64,000 bases of DNA from Lentinus brumalis. Its lineage: Eukaryota > Basidiomycota > Agaricomycetes > Polyporales > Polyporaceae. This document shows, piece after piece, positions 12,925 through 24,712 of this stretch (position 1 is the first letter of the stretch; each line of letters starts with the position of its first letter). The DNA is taken from assembly GCA_001792895.1 (NCBI GenBank), contig MARA01000028.1, forward strand, positions 124,001 through 188,000, written 5' to 3'. The notes under the pieces are model-generated. The model was not told the origin of the DNA and did not search any database. It saw only the letters and a list, made by a program, of their open reading frames with translations. The position numbers were made by a program, and so were the translations under genes.

Positions 12925-13867
12925 ATGTCGGGCCTCGAGGAACTGTTTGGGATATGCGGAGCCTGCTTTCTCTGTTGCTGCTGTGAGTAACCTCCAGATG
13001 TATCCATGTAGCCAAGGCTCATAGTCACGCATCAAGGCTTCGAGGGACTCGTCCAGAGGAACAACTTCTGGTGCTTCATGAGTACGTCCTCCGTTGTGTT
13101 TCTCCTCCCCTCCCATCCTGATTACCTGCCCCGTCCAAAGACTGCTGCAACGGAAGCCGCTACCGCGTGCGTGGTAGCCGCAGCGGATGCTGCTCGTGCA
13201 AGCGCGCGATGGACGACACCGAGTTCGAGCGCACAGTCGAGGAGCTCTACGGCACCAACAAGCCCGTCGACCTCGCCGAACGCTCCACGCACCTCGTCGA
13301 GCTCCAGGCCGTCCGCAGTGGCGACGGCTCTGGTTCGGGCACTGCTGACCGCCGGTCGCGCGCAATCGACACCCAGCCCCGCGCGCGGCCCTCCATGGAA
13401 GCGCGCCCCCGCTCGCGCTCGAGATCGCGCTCTTCCCTACCCCTCCCCGTGGGCGAGGGCGACCGCGAGCAGGCGATGCTGGAGTCGCAGAAGGGCGCGA
13501 AGAGCCGCACGCGCGAGTGGGTCGCCTCGCATGCGCAGAGCTCGAGCAGCGGCGACGTCGCCCCGCCCCGTCCGCGTACAACCCCTCGCGCGCCCACCGC
13601 CCGCACCGCTCCGAGCCCAACGCGCCCTCTCTGCGGCCGTCCGACTCGCAGTCGCATCGCCAGCGGGCCTCCGATGCAGGGCGTGATCGTGACGGGGGGC
13701 TCGACGATGATGATGCCCGAGCGCCGCCGCGGTTGGATATCCCCTCGAGCTTGCAGCCGGGAGCGCGGCTTTCTACTGGACCTGCGCAGGTACCTTTTGA
13801 CCTCGGACCTGCCCAACAGGCCCCGTCGAGGTCAGGAAGCAGGGATGATCATGGGGAGGGACAGTGA
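12925..13867 (+). CDS. cysteine-rich protein with long low-complexity tail (paralogue of the gene at 7629); one apparent frame break
   Basis: Exons 12925-12982, 13025-13081 and 13141 onward, both introns in phase 1 exactly as in the gene at 7629. The protein opens MSGLEELFGICGACFLCCC, continues FEGLVQRNNFWCFMNCCNG, then SRSGCCSCKRAMDDTEFERT, followed by a basic and Ser/Arg-rich region (ARPRSRSRSRSS). The starting frame stays open to 14003, but from about 13575 the frame ending at 13867 has much better third-position GC and ordinary composition (SAYNPSRAHRPHRSEPNAPS, LDIPSSLQPGARL, terminal DDHGEGQ). Adding one C in the CCCCGCCCC run at 13561-13569 joins them into a 280-residue protein. No signal peptide or known domain; function unknown. 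It is longer than its paralogue because of the tail. Confidence 0.68.
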
Positions 13868-14257
13868 TTCACATGGTCCATACATTCTGGCTACTCGGGA
13901 CAGTGCTGTGATCTGCATGTATATACAAGTCTGTTATGCTCTCGTTGCTCTCTGGGTCCAAATAGGTGTTGCAGTGCCCTCTACTGCAGTGCGAACAACG
14001 TGATTGCCCAGCTTCAGCTTCATGTGGCCCGCCGCGACTATCGCTTGACCACAAGATTGGATTCAGGGAAAGTGACTACAGCGTCATGACATATCATGCG
14101 GTACATTCAGCAGCTAGGACAAGCACAACATGACAGCAGGTGACACAAGGACCAACAAGAACTAAAGTAGAGAGGCGAATAAGCATATAATTACCGGGTA
14201 GCCACACCAATCATCATGCAACATATCGCGGGGTATCTGCGGGGACCGCCGTCAGTG

Positions 14258-17200
14258 CTAGTGACGGACACGCTTCCGTCGAATCTTGATCTCAGAAGCC
14301 TGTGTCTCCTGCGAAGCTCCAGCAGCGGTTGGGGACTCGGGAGCTTCGTCGTGGTCGACACCATTCGTCGTCGTGTCGTGCATCTCCTCGTCCTCCGGCT
14401 CGTCGTCATCAGAGCGACCGCGCTTCCGAGATGCCTTCGGCGTCTCGACAGCCTGAGACTCTTCGGGCTCTGGTTCTTGTTCTTCCGGTTCATCAGGAGC
14501 AACAGAGTCGCGCATGGAGGAGAGCGGCGTGAGGGACTTGGAGTTGCGCGCAGGCGTCGGCGATGGTGACTTCGACGGAGACTTCGATGGTGAGTCCGTA
14601 CGAGGTTTCTTGGGAGATCCCCGATTGCGCACGGGGCGCGGTTTTGGCCGCTGCTTCGGAGTCGTCGTGGCGGCCGCTGCGTCTGCCTCATCCTCCGTCG
14701 CGCCGCCGAGTTCTCCTTCAAACAATGCGCCATTCTGCACAGCGCGAGTCGCAGGCCTCGCCCGCGTTGGACCGTCGACGGCGCCGTTCGCCATGAGACC
14801 CTCCACCTCGCTCGCTTCACCGGCTTCGTCGTCCGTCGTGACGAACTCGGCGCTCTTCCCAGCACCTTTGCGTTTCCTGCCCCTGCCTCCAGCACCTACG
14901 AGCGAACATGAGCCTCAAAGGCTACCGTGAGATTCATCCGTACACACCTTTCTCCTTGTGCATGGCTGCAGTGAGCTTCTTCTCGTATGCACGATAGGGC
15001 TCCCAGAACTTCGATGTCGGGGAGATCTCCGACTTTGCTTGCGCTATGATATTGTCCAAGTGCGCTTTGCTGTGTGCAACAGACTGTTAGCAAGAAGCCT
15101 GATCAGAGACTGAGATACTCACATCGTCAGAGAGTCCCGACTGTCAATATGAGACAACAGCGGCAACAACACACGGAAGAACTTGATGCACTTGTTCCGA
15201 GCTTTCTTGTTCTTGGTGCCCTCATAGCCCGCGAGTCGCTTGCCTACCCAGCTAAGAGAAGTCGTCTGGATCTCAACGACATACTTGCTATCCAGCCGAC
15301 GGACGACAGCCAGCTGGGCGCCGCGCAGGAGTAGACAGGTCGACAGAAGCTTGCCAAGGGCGATCGAGTGCTCCTCGGTGTGCTCGACCGAGTCAAGATA
15401 TAGCGTGAACGACTGAGGGGGACGTTCGTCACAAGATGGTCGCGATAATCACACTCTGCACTCACCTCCTGGAGCGCCTGACAGATGATGGCGACGACAG
15501 CCTCGCCGTTGTCCTTGTACATGCCCTCCTCACGAAGGATCTCCACAATCACCTTCGAACATAGGTCGAATGTCGGCCCGAGACGATCATAATGCGCGAG
15601 GATCGTCGCAGCGTGTCGGAAATGGATGACGCCGGCCCTGATCGAACGCAGGAATGTCGTAACCACACCGATGAACACGTACTCCCTCTCGAGCTGCGCA
15701 CGACTCTGAGGGCGTGGACCTAGCAGTCGCTTGAAGTGAGCAGTTATGGTCAACAGCGGCGCCGATCTGGTTGGCATACCTAGCGAGGCGGCCTTCGCGC
15801 CCTTCTTGCCACGCCCCTTCTTCCCCTTGGCGGGCTCTTCATGCACTGGTTCCTCTTCATCATCTTCGTCCTCACCGCTGCTCGCATGCTCGTTCGGCGC
15901 TCTTTCGGCCAGTTCCTCTGCATAGCGCTCAATCTCCGCCTGCACGAAGCCAGCACAACGATACTGCACTTCGTCGTCAAGGGACAGAGGTAGTGCCGCA
16001 GTGGGAAGTCTGCTGCCGTCCGGAGCGGTTGTCTCGGTAGCACAGAAGAGGATGTGGAGAGTGAGCAAGCTCTGGAAAGCCTGCGGTTTCCTTTGATCAA
16101 CCCACGAGACGACGAACCCCGTGAGAACACACGCACCGCTCTACGAACTCCCTCCACCGTGTTCGACTGCGTGCCGACCGCGAACTCAACCAACTTCTCC
16201 AAAAGGGACTCCCGTTCGTCCTTGAGCTTGTCGCGGAACTGCAATTCTTCCGGCGAGAGCTCGGCCGCTGCTGGAAGACTCCGTGCCTTCCACATAATGT
16301 GCAGGGTGAGCAGCTGCAGTGCACGATCCACCATCTGTGAAAACGAGTCAGTCACGCACAGAGAGCAAGAAGATGATGGCAAGCGCACCATTGCCTCCTC
16401 CTTGTACCCGAGTCGACCTCGCTCTGCGAGCGCGCTCACGATGTCCCAAGCGCTGCTCTGCTTACCGCCCTCATCCTCCTCCATCCACGAGGTCATGTCG
16501 CGTATACCGAACAGCGCAGCTATACGAGCACAGATAGCCCCGAGCGACAAAACCTCGTCCTCTGTGAAGGAAGCAACTTCGATCTCGTCGCGACCGGCGA
16601 CGGCATCCCTCAGAGAGGTGGAGAGCTCATCTTCCAGTTCGAGGATCTTCGTGCTGTTCGTTTTCGACAGACCTGTTGCGTCCATCATACGCCGGATGGT
16701 CGCGACGGCGTTGGCGAGCACGACAGGGGATGAATGCGACAAGAACTGCTTCGTGACGTCTTCCCACAGACTGGAGTAGGCCTAAGTTCGGACACTCTTG
16801 AGTCTAGGCATACTCGCCAACAAGGGATACAGGACTTACCGTCATCATCCGCATCTCGAGATACATGTCAAGGTTCATGAGCTGGGGAATGAGCAGAACG
16901 TCTGATATCCTGCTCTCGTCCGTCTGGTGCTTCACGAACAACCTCGGCAGCGCTTTGATCAACGCGCGAGTTATATCGGAGGAAGTCGTATCTTCATCGG
17001 CCTAGTGCAGACACCTTCCGATAAGCATAAAATCACAACCGATGGTGGTGTTACGTACCTTCTTCGCGGTGGCAGCATCTGCAATCGCTTTGCGTAGAGT
17101 AGCGACGAACATCTCCAGAAGAACTGCTTCTTCGACTTCTTCCAGGCGGTACGCCTCATCTACAGTCTCGTCAGAGGCAGTCTGCTTGCCCTTGGAACGC

Positions 17201-19287
17201 GAAGCAGGGCGGGATTGCTCGTCAGTTGCGGAGTGATCAAGAAGCAAGACATCGAGCAGCGTTTCCCAGTCGCGAACCGGCTCGACCTCATCCCAAAGCG
17301 CCTCCACCACGAGTGCGGTCCTGCCTTTCGGATTGGGACCCACAAGCGATGCAACCTCCTTCGCTCGTACACGCTTAGATGAGCCTTCGCCAAGATCCGA
17401 GTCGTCTCCATCTTGACTATCGCCTTCCTCAGCCTGCTTGTCCAGAGCGCGGCCCCAGTTGACGATCAGCATTCCTAGAGCCTTGACCCCTGCTCGGAGC
17501 TTATCCGAGTCTGAGGCTTTCCGCCCAACAAGCCGCTCCTCCACCGTCTGCTCCCACACGCCCTTGACGAACCCGCTGACCGCCCGACGGACGCGCGCCT
17601 CCTCGTCGAACACCAGCAGGCACAGCTGCTGCGTCTGTTCGTCTTCGAGCAAACCATGCGATTCGATGGTTTGCAGGACTTGTACCACGGCGACACGTAT
17701 ACTGAGCTCGATGTCGCCGACAGCCATCTCGACGAGGCGGGGCTTGAACCGTTCTGTGAAGTGCTGCAGTGCCGCTGCGCTGATGTACGCGGTCTGGTCG
17801 TATGCGAGGGCGAGGGCGCGCACTGCCTCGAGACGCACCTGGGTCTGCGCATCCGACAGTACCCAGCCGACGTATCGCAGGTAGGCGCCGTCCAAAAAGT
17901 GCCCGGGATACTTCTTGAACCAGAGGCCCATTGCGCGAACGCACTCCGCGCGGATATTGGGATCGAGATCGCGGTAACGATGCACGAACACGCTGCATAT
18001 ATGCGGTCAGCGGAGGAGCGTTTGTAGTGTGGCGCGTTGCTCACCCGTCCACAAACTCTTTCAGGAAGTCCGCAAGCTTCGAGCGACGCTCGCGGATCTC
18101 TGCTGCTTTCTTCTCGAGGTCCGTTTCTCGTGCATTGCCGACCTTGGCATCCTTGCCCTTGTTATTTGCCGCCTTCCGCTTACGCTCGCCCTCGCGCTGT
18201 CGACTGACCACCTCAGCCTCCTTCTCCACCGACGCTGCGACGTCGCATAGAGCGGTCTCGACCTCGAGCGCGATGACGGTTGCGGTATGGCGGAAGCTAC
18301 GGAGCTGAGAAGATGACATGGCGATGACCCAGGTCTGGAGCGTTGGCATAAGGTCCGAGGTGTAAAGGGAGCCCAACTCGGCAGAAGATATGATGAGACG
18401 CTCAAGGAACTCGGACAAGGACTTGCGGAACTTCTTGAACATAGGGAGCTTGGATGTTAGGGGGTAGATAGGCGTGTTGTCCTGGAAGATAGATTGGAAA
18501 CAAGCCGCAGGAGGAGCACGCGTCACGCACCTGCTTGAGAGCCTCCGTGAAGTCGTCCAGGGCGTCGAGCACACCATCATAGTCAACCACCCTATCTTCG
18601 TCAACCGAGTCATTGCAGCCGCACGAGCGAAGGATGCAGTTGATGAGCTCTGCCAAGCTTGGACCTGGCGTGTTGGAGAGCGACTCCAGGTAATCTTCGG
18701 CAGTGGACTGCAGCGCGGCGGCAGGGTTCATGATGGCGTCTTAACCACCACGGTCAACGACATCACTTTGAGCACAAACTCAGCCACGCACTGAACAACG
18801 CATTGTCGGCCGCAATCTTGCTGTCCTTCGCCACCTTCTCCGCATCGAACTCGCCTTCAGCGCCTGTAGGCTGTTTGCCCTTGCGAGCAGCGGTTTTCAT
18901 CGGCTTCGGAGGTCCAGCAGGTTTCGCGGCTGCGCGTTTCGGGGCCGTGCCCTTGGGTGCGCGCGGTTTCTTCGGGGCGGTGGGGGCCTTAGGTTTCCGT
19001 TTCGTGCCGGACTTGCCTGGTGGTTTCGGGGCGTGGAAGTCGCCCTCTTCCGCGTCTCCCTCGTCGTCAGCGGGTGCGTGGTCAGAGTCTTCACTTAGTG
19101 GGCCATCATTGTCGTGTTCCTCGTCGCTGGTCGCGTCAGATCGTTTCCGTTTGAGTAGAGAGCTGCTGACTAGAGGGGGGCGTGAGTTCTCTCCTATCGC
19201 GTGTGCAGAGCGGGACTGACCAGATAGAAACTGCTGAGCTTGCTTCCGCTCTCGCTGAGAGCGTCGAGGCTCTGCAACGTCGGCCAT
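14258..19287 (-). CDS. psc3: cohesin subunit SA/STAG (Psc3/Scc3)
   Basis: Large multi-exon gene read leftwards from ATG 19287. The N-terminus is basic and disordered (KRKPKAPTAPKKPRAPKG). The STAG domain follows (LAELINCILRSCGCNDSVDE; YPLTSKLPMFKKFRKSLSEF; ERLIISSAELGSLYTSDLMP; LQTWVIAMSSSQLRSFRHTA), then the stromalin conservative domain (FVHRYRDLDPNIRAECVRAM; GLWFKKYPGHFLDGAYLRYV; GWVLSDAQTQVRLEAVRALA). A long HEAT-repeat region runs through about 17990-15040, and an acidic/basic disordered tail with SPSKSPSKSPSPTP ends at IRRKRVRH, stop 14258. All exon junctions that I followed keep frame. It is the HEAT-repeat cohesin subunit that binds Scc1/Rad21 kleisin, DNA and the loader, and holds sister chromatids in the nucleus. 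Roughly 1,300 residues, normal for the family. Shares a 224-base divergent promoter with a chromatin-remodeller gene. Confidence 0.95.
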
Positions 19288-19511
19288 GGTGACGAGGTAG
19301 GGGGAGTGGGCGGGAGTGGGATGTGGACAAGACGCGAGCGCGCGCGCGACCCGTGTTGCCCAGGCGAGTCACGTGCTCTAGCTTGCGGGCGCTAGCGCGT
19401 CTGTGGCCGTGAACGCGTGAACCGTTGGCCTTCAAGCTTCACGACTTACTACCGCGACCGGCGGCGACATCTTGTGGACTCTACTCCTGGTTCTGTGTTC
19501 TGCAGACTATC
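19288..19511. promoter_or_regulatory. divergent promoter between cohesin psc3 and the Rsc7/Swp82-type gene
   Basis: 224 bases between two outward-pointing ATGs. Contains an alternating CG stretch (GCGCGCGCGCG, about 19338-19348). No TATA box. Two nuclear chromatin genes started from one short region suggests co-expression, which is inference. Confidence 0.6.
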
Positions 19512-21310
19512 ATGGCCCCAGGTGCTAAGATCATCATACGACCACGACGTGGACGAGGTACTGCCCGCGCAGCGTCTATTCACGAAGAAGAGGAGGACAT
19601 CGAGGAGCAGGTCGACATCGGGAGCGCGTCTGGTTCCCTGCCACAGACGCCGCAAGCGGGCGAGGACGAGGACGAACCTATAGAAATTGACAATGACGAC
19701 GACGACGACCCAAGCGTACAAGCGGACAGTCCAGAGGCCGATGAAGACGACGCGGAAGAGGCTGCGCCCGTGCGGAAGAGGGGGAGACCCAGAGGCACCG
19801 GGCGCGCCGCAGGTACGTCTACCCCTCGCAGTCGCGGTCGGGGAAGAGGAAGAGGTCGAGGACGCGGGCGTGGGCGAGCTATTACTATCAAGCTTCCCAA
19901 ACGTGGCGGGGACGAGGCGCAGGAGGCCGACAATGTGGAGGCTGCAGAAGCCTCCGCGCCAGAGGCGGACCAGGGACCCATTGCCGGAGGCAAGCCGTTC
20001 CAACGGATACAAGGCAACGTGTACGTGATCGACGGAGACGAGTATGTTACGGAGGATGACCCCAAGGGTGACACCAAGATTGACCAGTGGGGCAACCTAC
20101 TCGGAGGTGAGCACTTCCACGCGACTTTCTTGTGATGGTTTTGGCCGATGTCGGGACTCGCAGGGAGGAGGTTCAAGTCGCAAACCTTTGTGCTGCCTAA
20201 TCGCCATCCAGAGCGCAAGTACATGCTCGCCATTGACGCAGCGCGGTCGTCTGGTTTTCGCGACTCGCTTTACTACTTCCGCCGCAATCCACTGGCGATG
20301 AAGCTCAACGCCACGCAGTGGGAGAAGGACCATCTCATCGAAGTCGGCAAGTTGGGATCCCACTTGAAGACTCGTAGCGTCACCCTCGTCACCGCCCGTA
20401 GCGCGTACAAGCTTCATGGCGCGAAGATGCTCATCAGTATGTGACTCTGGTGTTCAATCTTCACAGCGCGGATGTAACACGGGCATGCAGATGGCAGATG
20501 GGTCGTAGACGACTACTACGAAGATAAGGTGCTGCAAGAAATCACCGAGAAAGGCCTCAAGCCCGGTGACCTTGTTGGCGAGCTCCAGGACACTTCCAAC
20601 CTCGCAAACGAGGCTGCTGCCCTCGCAGCGGGGACGTCCGGTGGCGGTCCAGGTGGCAAGAGCGAGCGCAGTGGTGCCGGACTGGGCATGTACAAGGCCG
20701 GTGGACCGACAACGATCTTCGGTGGTTCCGGGTGGGGACCCTACAGTGACGGCCCCCTGAATGCCGTACGCAAGTCCTACCTCACACGAGACGGCGTCAA
20801 CGAGGAGAACTGGATGTATGTCGCGGCAGAGCGGACGTTGGAAATGTCGAACGAGTGGGCGAAGCTCCGAAAGGAGGCACTCAAGGTATGCGGGGGATCT
20901 TGGAGGCGGACGAGCAGGAAGCCGCTGCGAGCGAGAAGAGGAGCGCCGAGGAGATTCTCGAGAGTGAGCGGAAGAGGCGTGCGCAGGAGAGCCAACTGCC
21001 GGTCGGCGTTTATGAACCTCAGACTGGCATCGTTCTCTGTGAGTACTGCCGTCTGGCTGGTATGTGGACCGAGAGGACTGACTATCCGGCTCATACAGAT
21101 CGTTCGGACACTCAGCCGACACATGCACGATGGGAGCCCGTGCCAGACGACACGCGGCGCGTGCTCGGCGGCACCAAGGTTGGCGGCGCGGCGTGGGGCA
21201 TTGCTTGGGTCGACACTGTGATGGAAGTACCTCAGACACCGGTCGAGGACGAGTGGGCCAAAGAGCGCGAACGGTACAAAGACCTCATCGGCTCAACGTC
21301 ATCATCGTGA
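19512..21310 (+). CDS. chromatin-remodelling complex subunit, Rsc7/Swp82 family; one apparent frame break
   Basis: Exons 19512-20106, 20164-20436, 20491-21038 and 21099-21310. The first 200 residues are acidic (EEEEDIEEQ, DNDDDDD) and contain an AT-hook/RGG-like run (GRGRGRGRGRGRGR, about 19840-19880). The conserved CRC_subunit core is FKSQTFVLPNRHPERKYMLA, DAARSSGFRDSLYYFRRNPL, NATQWEKDHLIEVGKLGSHL, VTLVTARSAYKLHGAKMLIN and GRWVVDDYYED. Such proteins are subunits of RSC or SWI/SNF nucleosome remodellers in the nucleus. After KEALK the frame must change near 20892-20896 (GGGGG): one added G gives a continuous 542-residue protein with exon sum a multiple of three, continuing ILEADEQEAAASEKRSAEEI. 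A 32-base GT-AG intron in the same place would also keep frame but is shorter than every other intron here. An in-frame ATG at 19425 exists, but 19512 gives the usual basic start (MAPGAKIIIRPRRGRG). Confidence 0.86.
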
Positions 21311-21556
21311 CGAGTGTTCTCCTTATTTTATGCCGGGGTTCAGCTATTGATCTTAGCTATGTATCGCTGTCGCTTTTGTGTGATCACTTTAGTAAGCGTC
21401 ATACTGTTGTACATTAAAAGCGTATGTTAGTGACTGATCGTATTGAGTGATGATGGCGTCGTAGGACGAGGAGCTACAGGCTGGCAAGCGAGCCTGATGG
21501 CGTCGTATCCATATCCATACAGTAAGCTGTCTTTGAGTCGATCGTATGGTCGTGTG
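21311..21556. other. convergent intergenic region
   Basis: Lies between the 3' ends of the remodeller subunit and the first F-box gene. It is AT-richer than its neighbours. Nothing recognisable. Confidence 0.5.
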
Positions 21557-23054
21557 CTAAGCAAGAGTATTTCGTATCGTTGACTGCTCCTCTTCCCATG
21601 CGCTCTCTAGTCTCACGGCTCGAGTCACTTCAACTGGCCTATCGTCGTGCAAAGAATAGATATCGTATCTGGAATGCCAGGGAAATTCCGCCGTTTTCAA
21701 CGAGGGAACCTGTCCAAGAGGTGATTTACGAAGCGAATACTCTCCTCTGCATCGCTTGGTGTCATGGCGAGGCGAGAGGACCAGTGGATGACCAACGTCT
21801 CCAGGGATAGCCGTCGCGCAGCGGTGAGAGGGTTCTCCTGTGAGATCACTCATTAGTTCGGATACCCGTCCACCGATGATGTATGAGAACGCTCACGAGC
21901 AAATTTGGCAGCTCAGCAACGCAGCTTCTCTCGCCAGAGAAACACGCTGCATGGAGTTCGAGACAGCTGAGGCCCATAGCGGCAGGAGTGCTCAGCAATG
22001 CTGCCAGAGAATGGCCATCCTTATCGGTTCCCGATAGGAATGCTGTCGGCATCGAGAGCGACAGATTGACTGGACGTAGGTTGTCCAACACCGTTGATAG
22101 GAAAGACACTTCGTCCTGCATCAACCTAGAAACCTCCACCCGTAGGCATGGTACATGGTGGCGAAGACCCAGATGGTAGACATCGATAGTAGCCCCCACG
22201 ACTTCTTGAAGGGCGCGCCAGGTAGGGCGGGGTCCAATGTTGTGGGGGTGAGGGTCCGGCCCCGCGGTTTGCACTATTCCCTGTAAGATATCGCCTTCGG
22301 GGGACACTATTGAGAGGTGGGTCAAGCCGGGAAAGGCGTCGGTATATCGAGAAGTAATTAGGGATCTGACGCCTTCAATGTGGAACTTCCGCATGTTCGG
22401 GAAGATTGGGTAAGGGGCTACGCAGTGGGTATGTATCCAGAGAGCTCCGCATTCGAGTTGTTTGAGGGAGGGCGACATCTGCGACAGCATTTCAACGGGA
22501 TCTGGCAACGCCTTCAGCGACGTGTTGCCATCCAGCCAGACGCGTCGGAGCCGCGAGCGCATGCTGCGGAGCATTGTGCAAGTAAGCTGTCCTGCATAGA
22601 TTGCAGCGAATTCCTCAATTCCCTCAAGTGCGGTAAATGCGCTGGCCAACTGGGGATGGCGAGATAGGAGGACTTCTGGGTGTCGGAGCCTAAGCCGCCG
22701 CAGGTTCTTCATCCCTTCGACATGGATGTGAAGTGGGTCCTCGGAAGTCGTGGAAAGCCAGAGCACCTCAATCTGAAGGTCCCGGACGTAGGGTAAACGG
22801 CGGCCATTGTCTGCGGAGATGAACTGAATGAGGGCGGCCAGCTTCGTCCCCAGCTCTCTGATGATCACTAGCTCGCGCAGTAAGGATATCGCCGCCTCTT
22901 CGTATAGGCTGCGATTGACACCTATCAGGGCACATAGAGTGCTTCTGTCGCAATAGCGAAGCACTGCGAGCAAAATATCGTAGTGCAGGACTCGGAAGGA
23001 ATCCATGTCCGTCATCCGACTCGAGCATTCCAAGCTGTTGATGGTGGTCATCAC
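21557..23054 (-). CDS. F-box-like protein, paralogue of 24713-26241; one apparent frame break near the 3' end
   Basis: Exon 1 runs from ATG 23054 (or the in-frame ATG of MTDMDSFRV) to about 21895. It begins with an F-box-like helix set (LHYDILLAVLRYCDRSTLCA, NRSLYEEAAISLLRE) and continues with LRR-like leucine-spaced segments (MKNLRRLRLRHPEVLLSRHP, FPNMRKFHIEGVRSL, TDAFPGLTHLSIVSPEGD). A GTGAGC donor after LPNLLV joins to ENPLTAARRLSLETLVIHW, aligned with the same junction in the paralogue. Near 21714 the frame then runs into a stop (HLLDRFPR); one added base turns it into HLLGQVPSLKTAEFPW, matching the paralogue's LLEQVPSLNAAEL, and the frame continues to a stop at 21557. Either an assembly error or a true late frameshift. 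F-box proteins deliver substrates to SCF ligases; the substrate here is unknown. Confidence 0.7.
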
Positions 23055-23651
23055 TGCCGTCGTCTGTTATCACAGAATAAACTCACGTTGGTGCAAGCGG
23101 CGCAATTACTTCGCTGGCCCGATGGCGGTAAGCAACGTAAAGGGATACTTACGGGCCATACGGGCGCCTCTAGCCCTGCGAGCCCCAAAGCGGGAACAGT
23201 ACTACTTACTTGACTCTTGGCCGTCACGCGGGCCCTGATCTGCATCTCGACGTTGTGTTTCGACCGCTTGGTGTTGGCTTGGTGAGCCGTATCCTCGAAG
23301 CTTGAAGTCATATTTACACGGTATGTCAATGCGCAACCTCCCTGTATTCGAATGGGCTAACGGTCACTATGCTGACTGCGCCACTGCAACGATAGTACTC
23401 ACCAACTCGTCGGACACCTGACCTGCGGTCGATACGGATACGGGTACTGACACTGGGCTGTCGCCGCTGTTGTTCCTGAATTACAGGTCCTCCGCATGAC
23501 TTCCCAGGATGTCACCATGTCAAGCTTCCGCAGGGGAGCGGCTGTGAACGAGGCTGTGTTCCGGCCGCTTAGACTCGGACGACCTCGAACTTCAACCACT
23601 GCACATTAAGAGCCTTATCCTGATCCCGTTCTCTGGACTGTTACTGCCACT
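23055..23651. other. divergent intergenic region between F-box gene and DUF6593-like gene
   Basis: About 600 bases holding two promoters. No gene or repeat is recognised. Confidence 0.5.
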
Positions 23652-24368
23652 ATGTCGCTCAATGTCAGCTTCACCTCTGACGACCTCCTCAACTCCACTG
23701 TCATCAACGACTCGACCGGGCAAACGCTCTTCTACATATCGACGCCGTTCAGGTTCGGCACGCAGGTGTCGACCATCCGGGACGCCGACAAGAACCTAGT
23801 CGCCTCATATGAGCACCGCTGGGGCAAGGATAGAGTTACCTTCCACGGAGAGACTCGAAATGTCTCGCAGTGGCTGCCGAAGAGGTCGTGGTTGTCGAAG
23901 TGCGTCCATGACGAAACCACCCCACGAGTGGTTTACTGACCCCTGGATGTCGTGGCGATGCCACAGTAACCGCGTGCTTTATGTCCAGAATGGACGCTCC
24001 TACGTGTGGAAGCCAAATCGCTTCAACAGCAGCTACAAGGTGAGCTCGATCACTCATATCCGAGTCATACAAATTGGGGTCTCGTGTAGCCAGTACTCAG
24101 TCTTGCGTTCTTGCAGGTTTTGGATACCCAGACCGACACAATCGCAGCACGGACGCATCACCGTAGCTTCGGCTTCTTGTCGAAACGGCGGGTGGGTATC
24201 GACGTTCACGAAGAACTGGTGCCCTACCTCGACGCCCTCATACTCGCTTTCATGATATGCGAGTGCGATCGTCGTGTCTCCGCCACGGCATCGCGGAATG
24301 CTGCGACCACCAGTCCGCTTGCATCCCCACCCACCAGTCCTGTCATACTTGTGACTCCCTCTGTATGA
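23652..24368 (+). CDS. DUF6593-like protein (copy 1)
   Basis: Three exons, 23652-23899, 23967-24039 and 24117-24368, giving 190 residues with intron phases 2 and 0. The N-terminal beta-rich block is MSLNVSFTSDDLLNSTVIND, then GQTLFYISTPFRFG, VSTIRDADKNLVASYEHRW, DRVTFHG and SQWLPKRSWLSK. Exon 2 encodes NRVLYVQNGRSYVWKPN and exon 3 encodes FGFLSKRRVGIDVHEELVPY followed by a hydrophobic DALILAFMICE. Five further copies or fragments in this window share this plan. I take it to be the Agaricomycete DUF6593 family, whose fold resembles the tubby C-terminal/LURP barrel; the family name is from memory and not from a search. Function unknown. Sits between two F-box paralogues. Confidence 0.78.
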
Positions 24369-24712
24369 CGGTCAAGTCCCCTTGTATATTATTTCCCAGA
24401 TACCCCTGTACCTTTCGGACTCGTTGATCTTTGACACTGTATTACGGACAACATGACAGCCACCATACCAGACTACTTAGTATGCTTCGTTGTATACTTA
24501 TGCTTGTACTTATCCTTGTTATGCATGCCTGACATACAAACCTACACCATCACGCGAAACCCGGCCCGACCAACAATGCCGCCTTCGCTCGGGTTCGCTG
24601 ATCAGTACTTCAATTATCGCGTCAGTAGTAGAGTGACTATGACATCTTCTAGCGAGCCCTCGTCCAATCGGTGGCTTCGATGGGCCATCAACAGCGACTG
24701 CAAGACTAAGCT
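24369..24712. other. convergent intergenic region
   Basis: Lies between the 3' ends of DUF6593-like copy 1 and the second F-box gene. Pyrimidine and A/T rich; nothing recognised. Confidence 0.5.

Noticed and set aside
14191..14895. 234-codon minus frame at the cohesin 3' end
   Set aside because: Another frame of the same disordered tail; the psc3 frame ending at 14258 has the acidic/basic composition and in-frame splicing.
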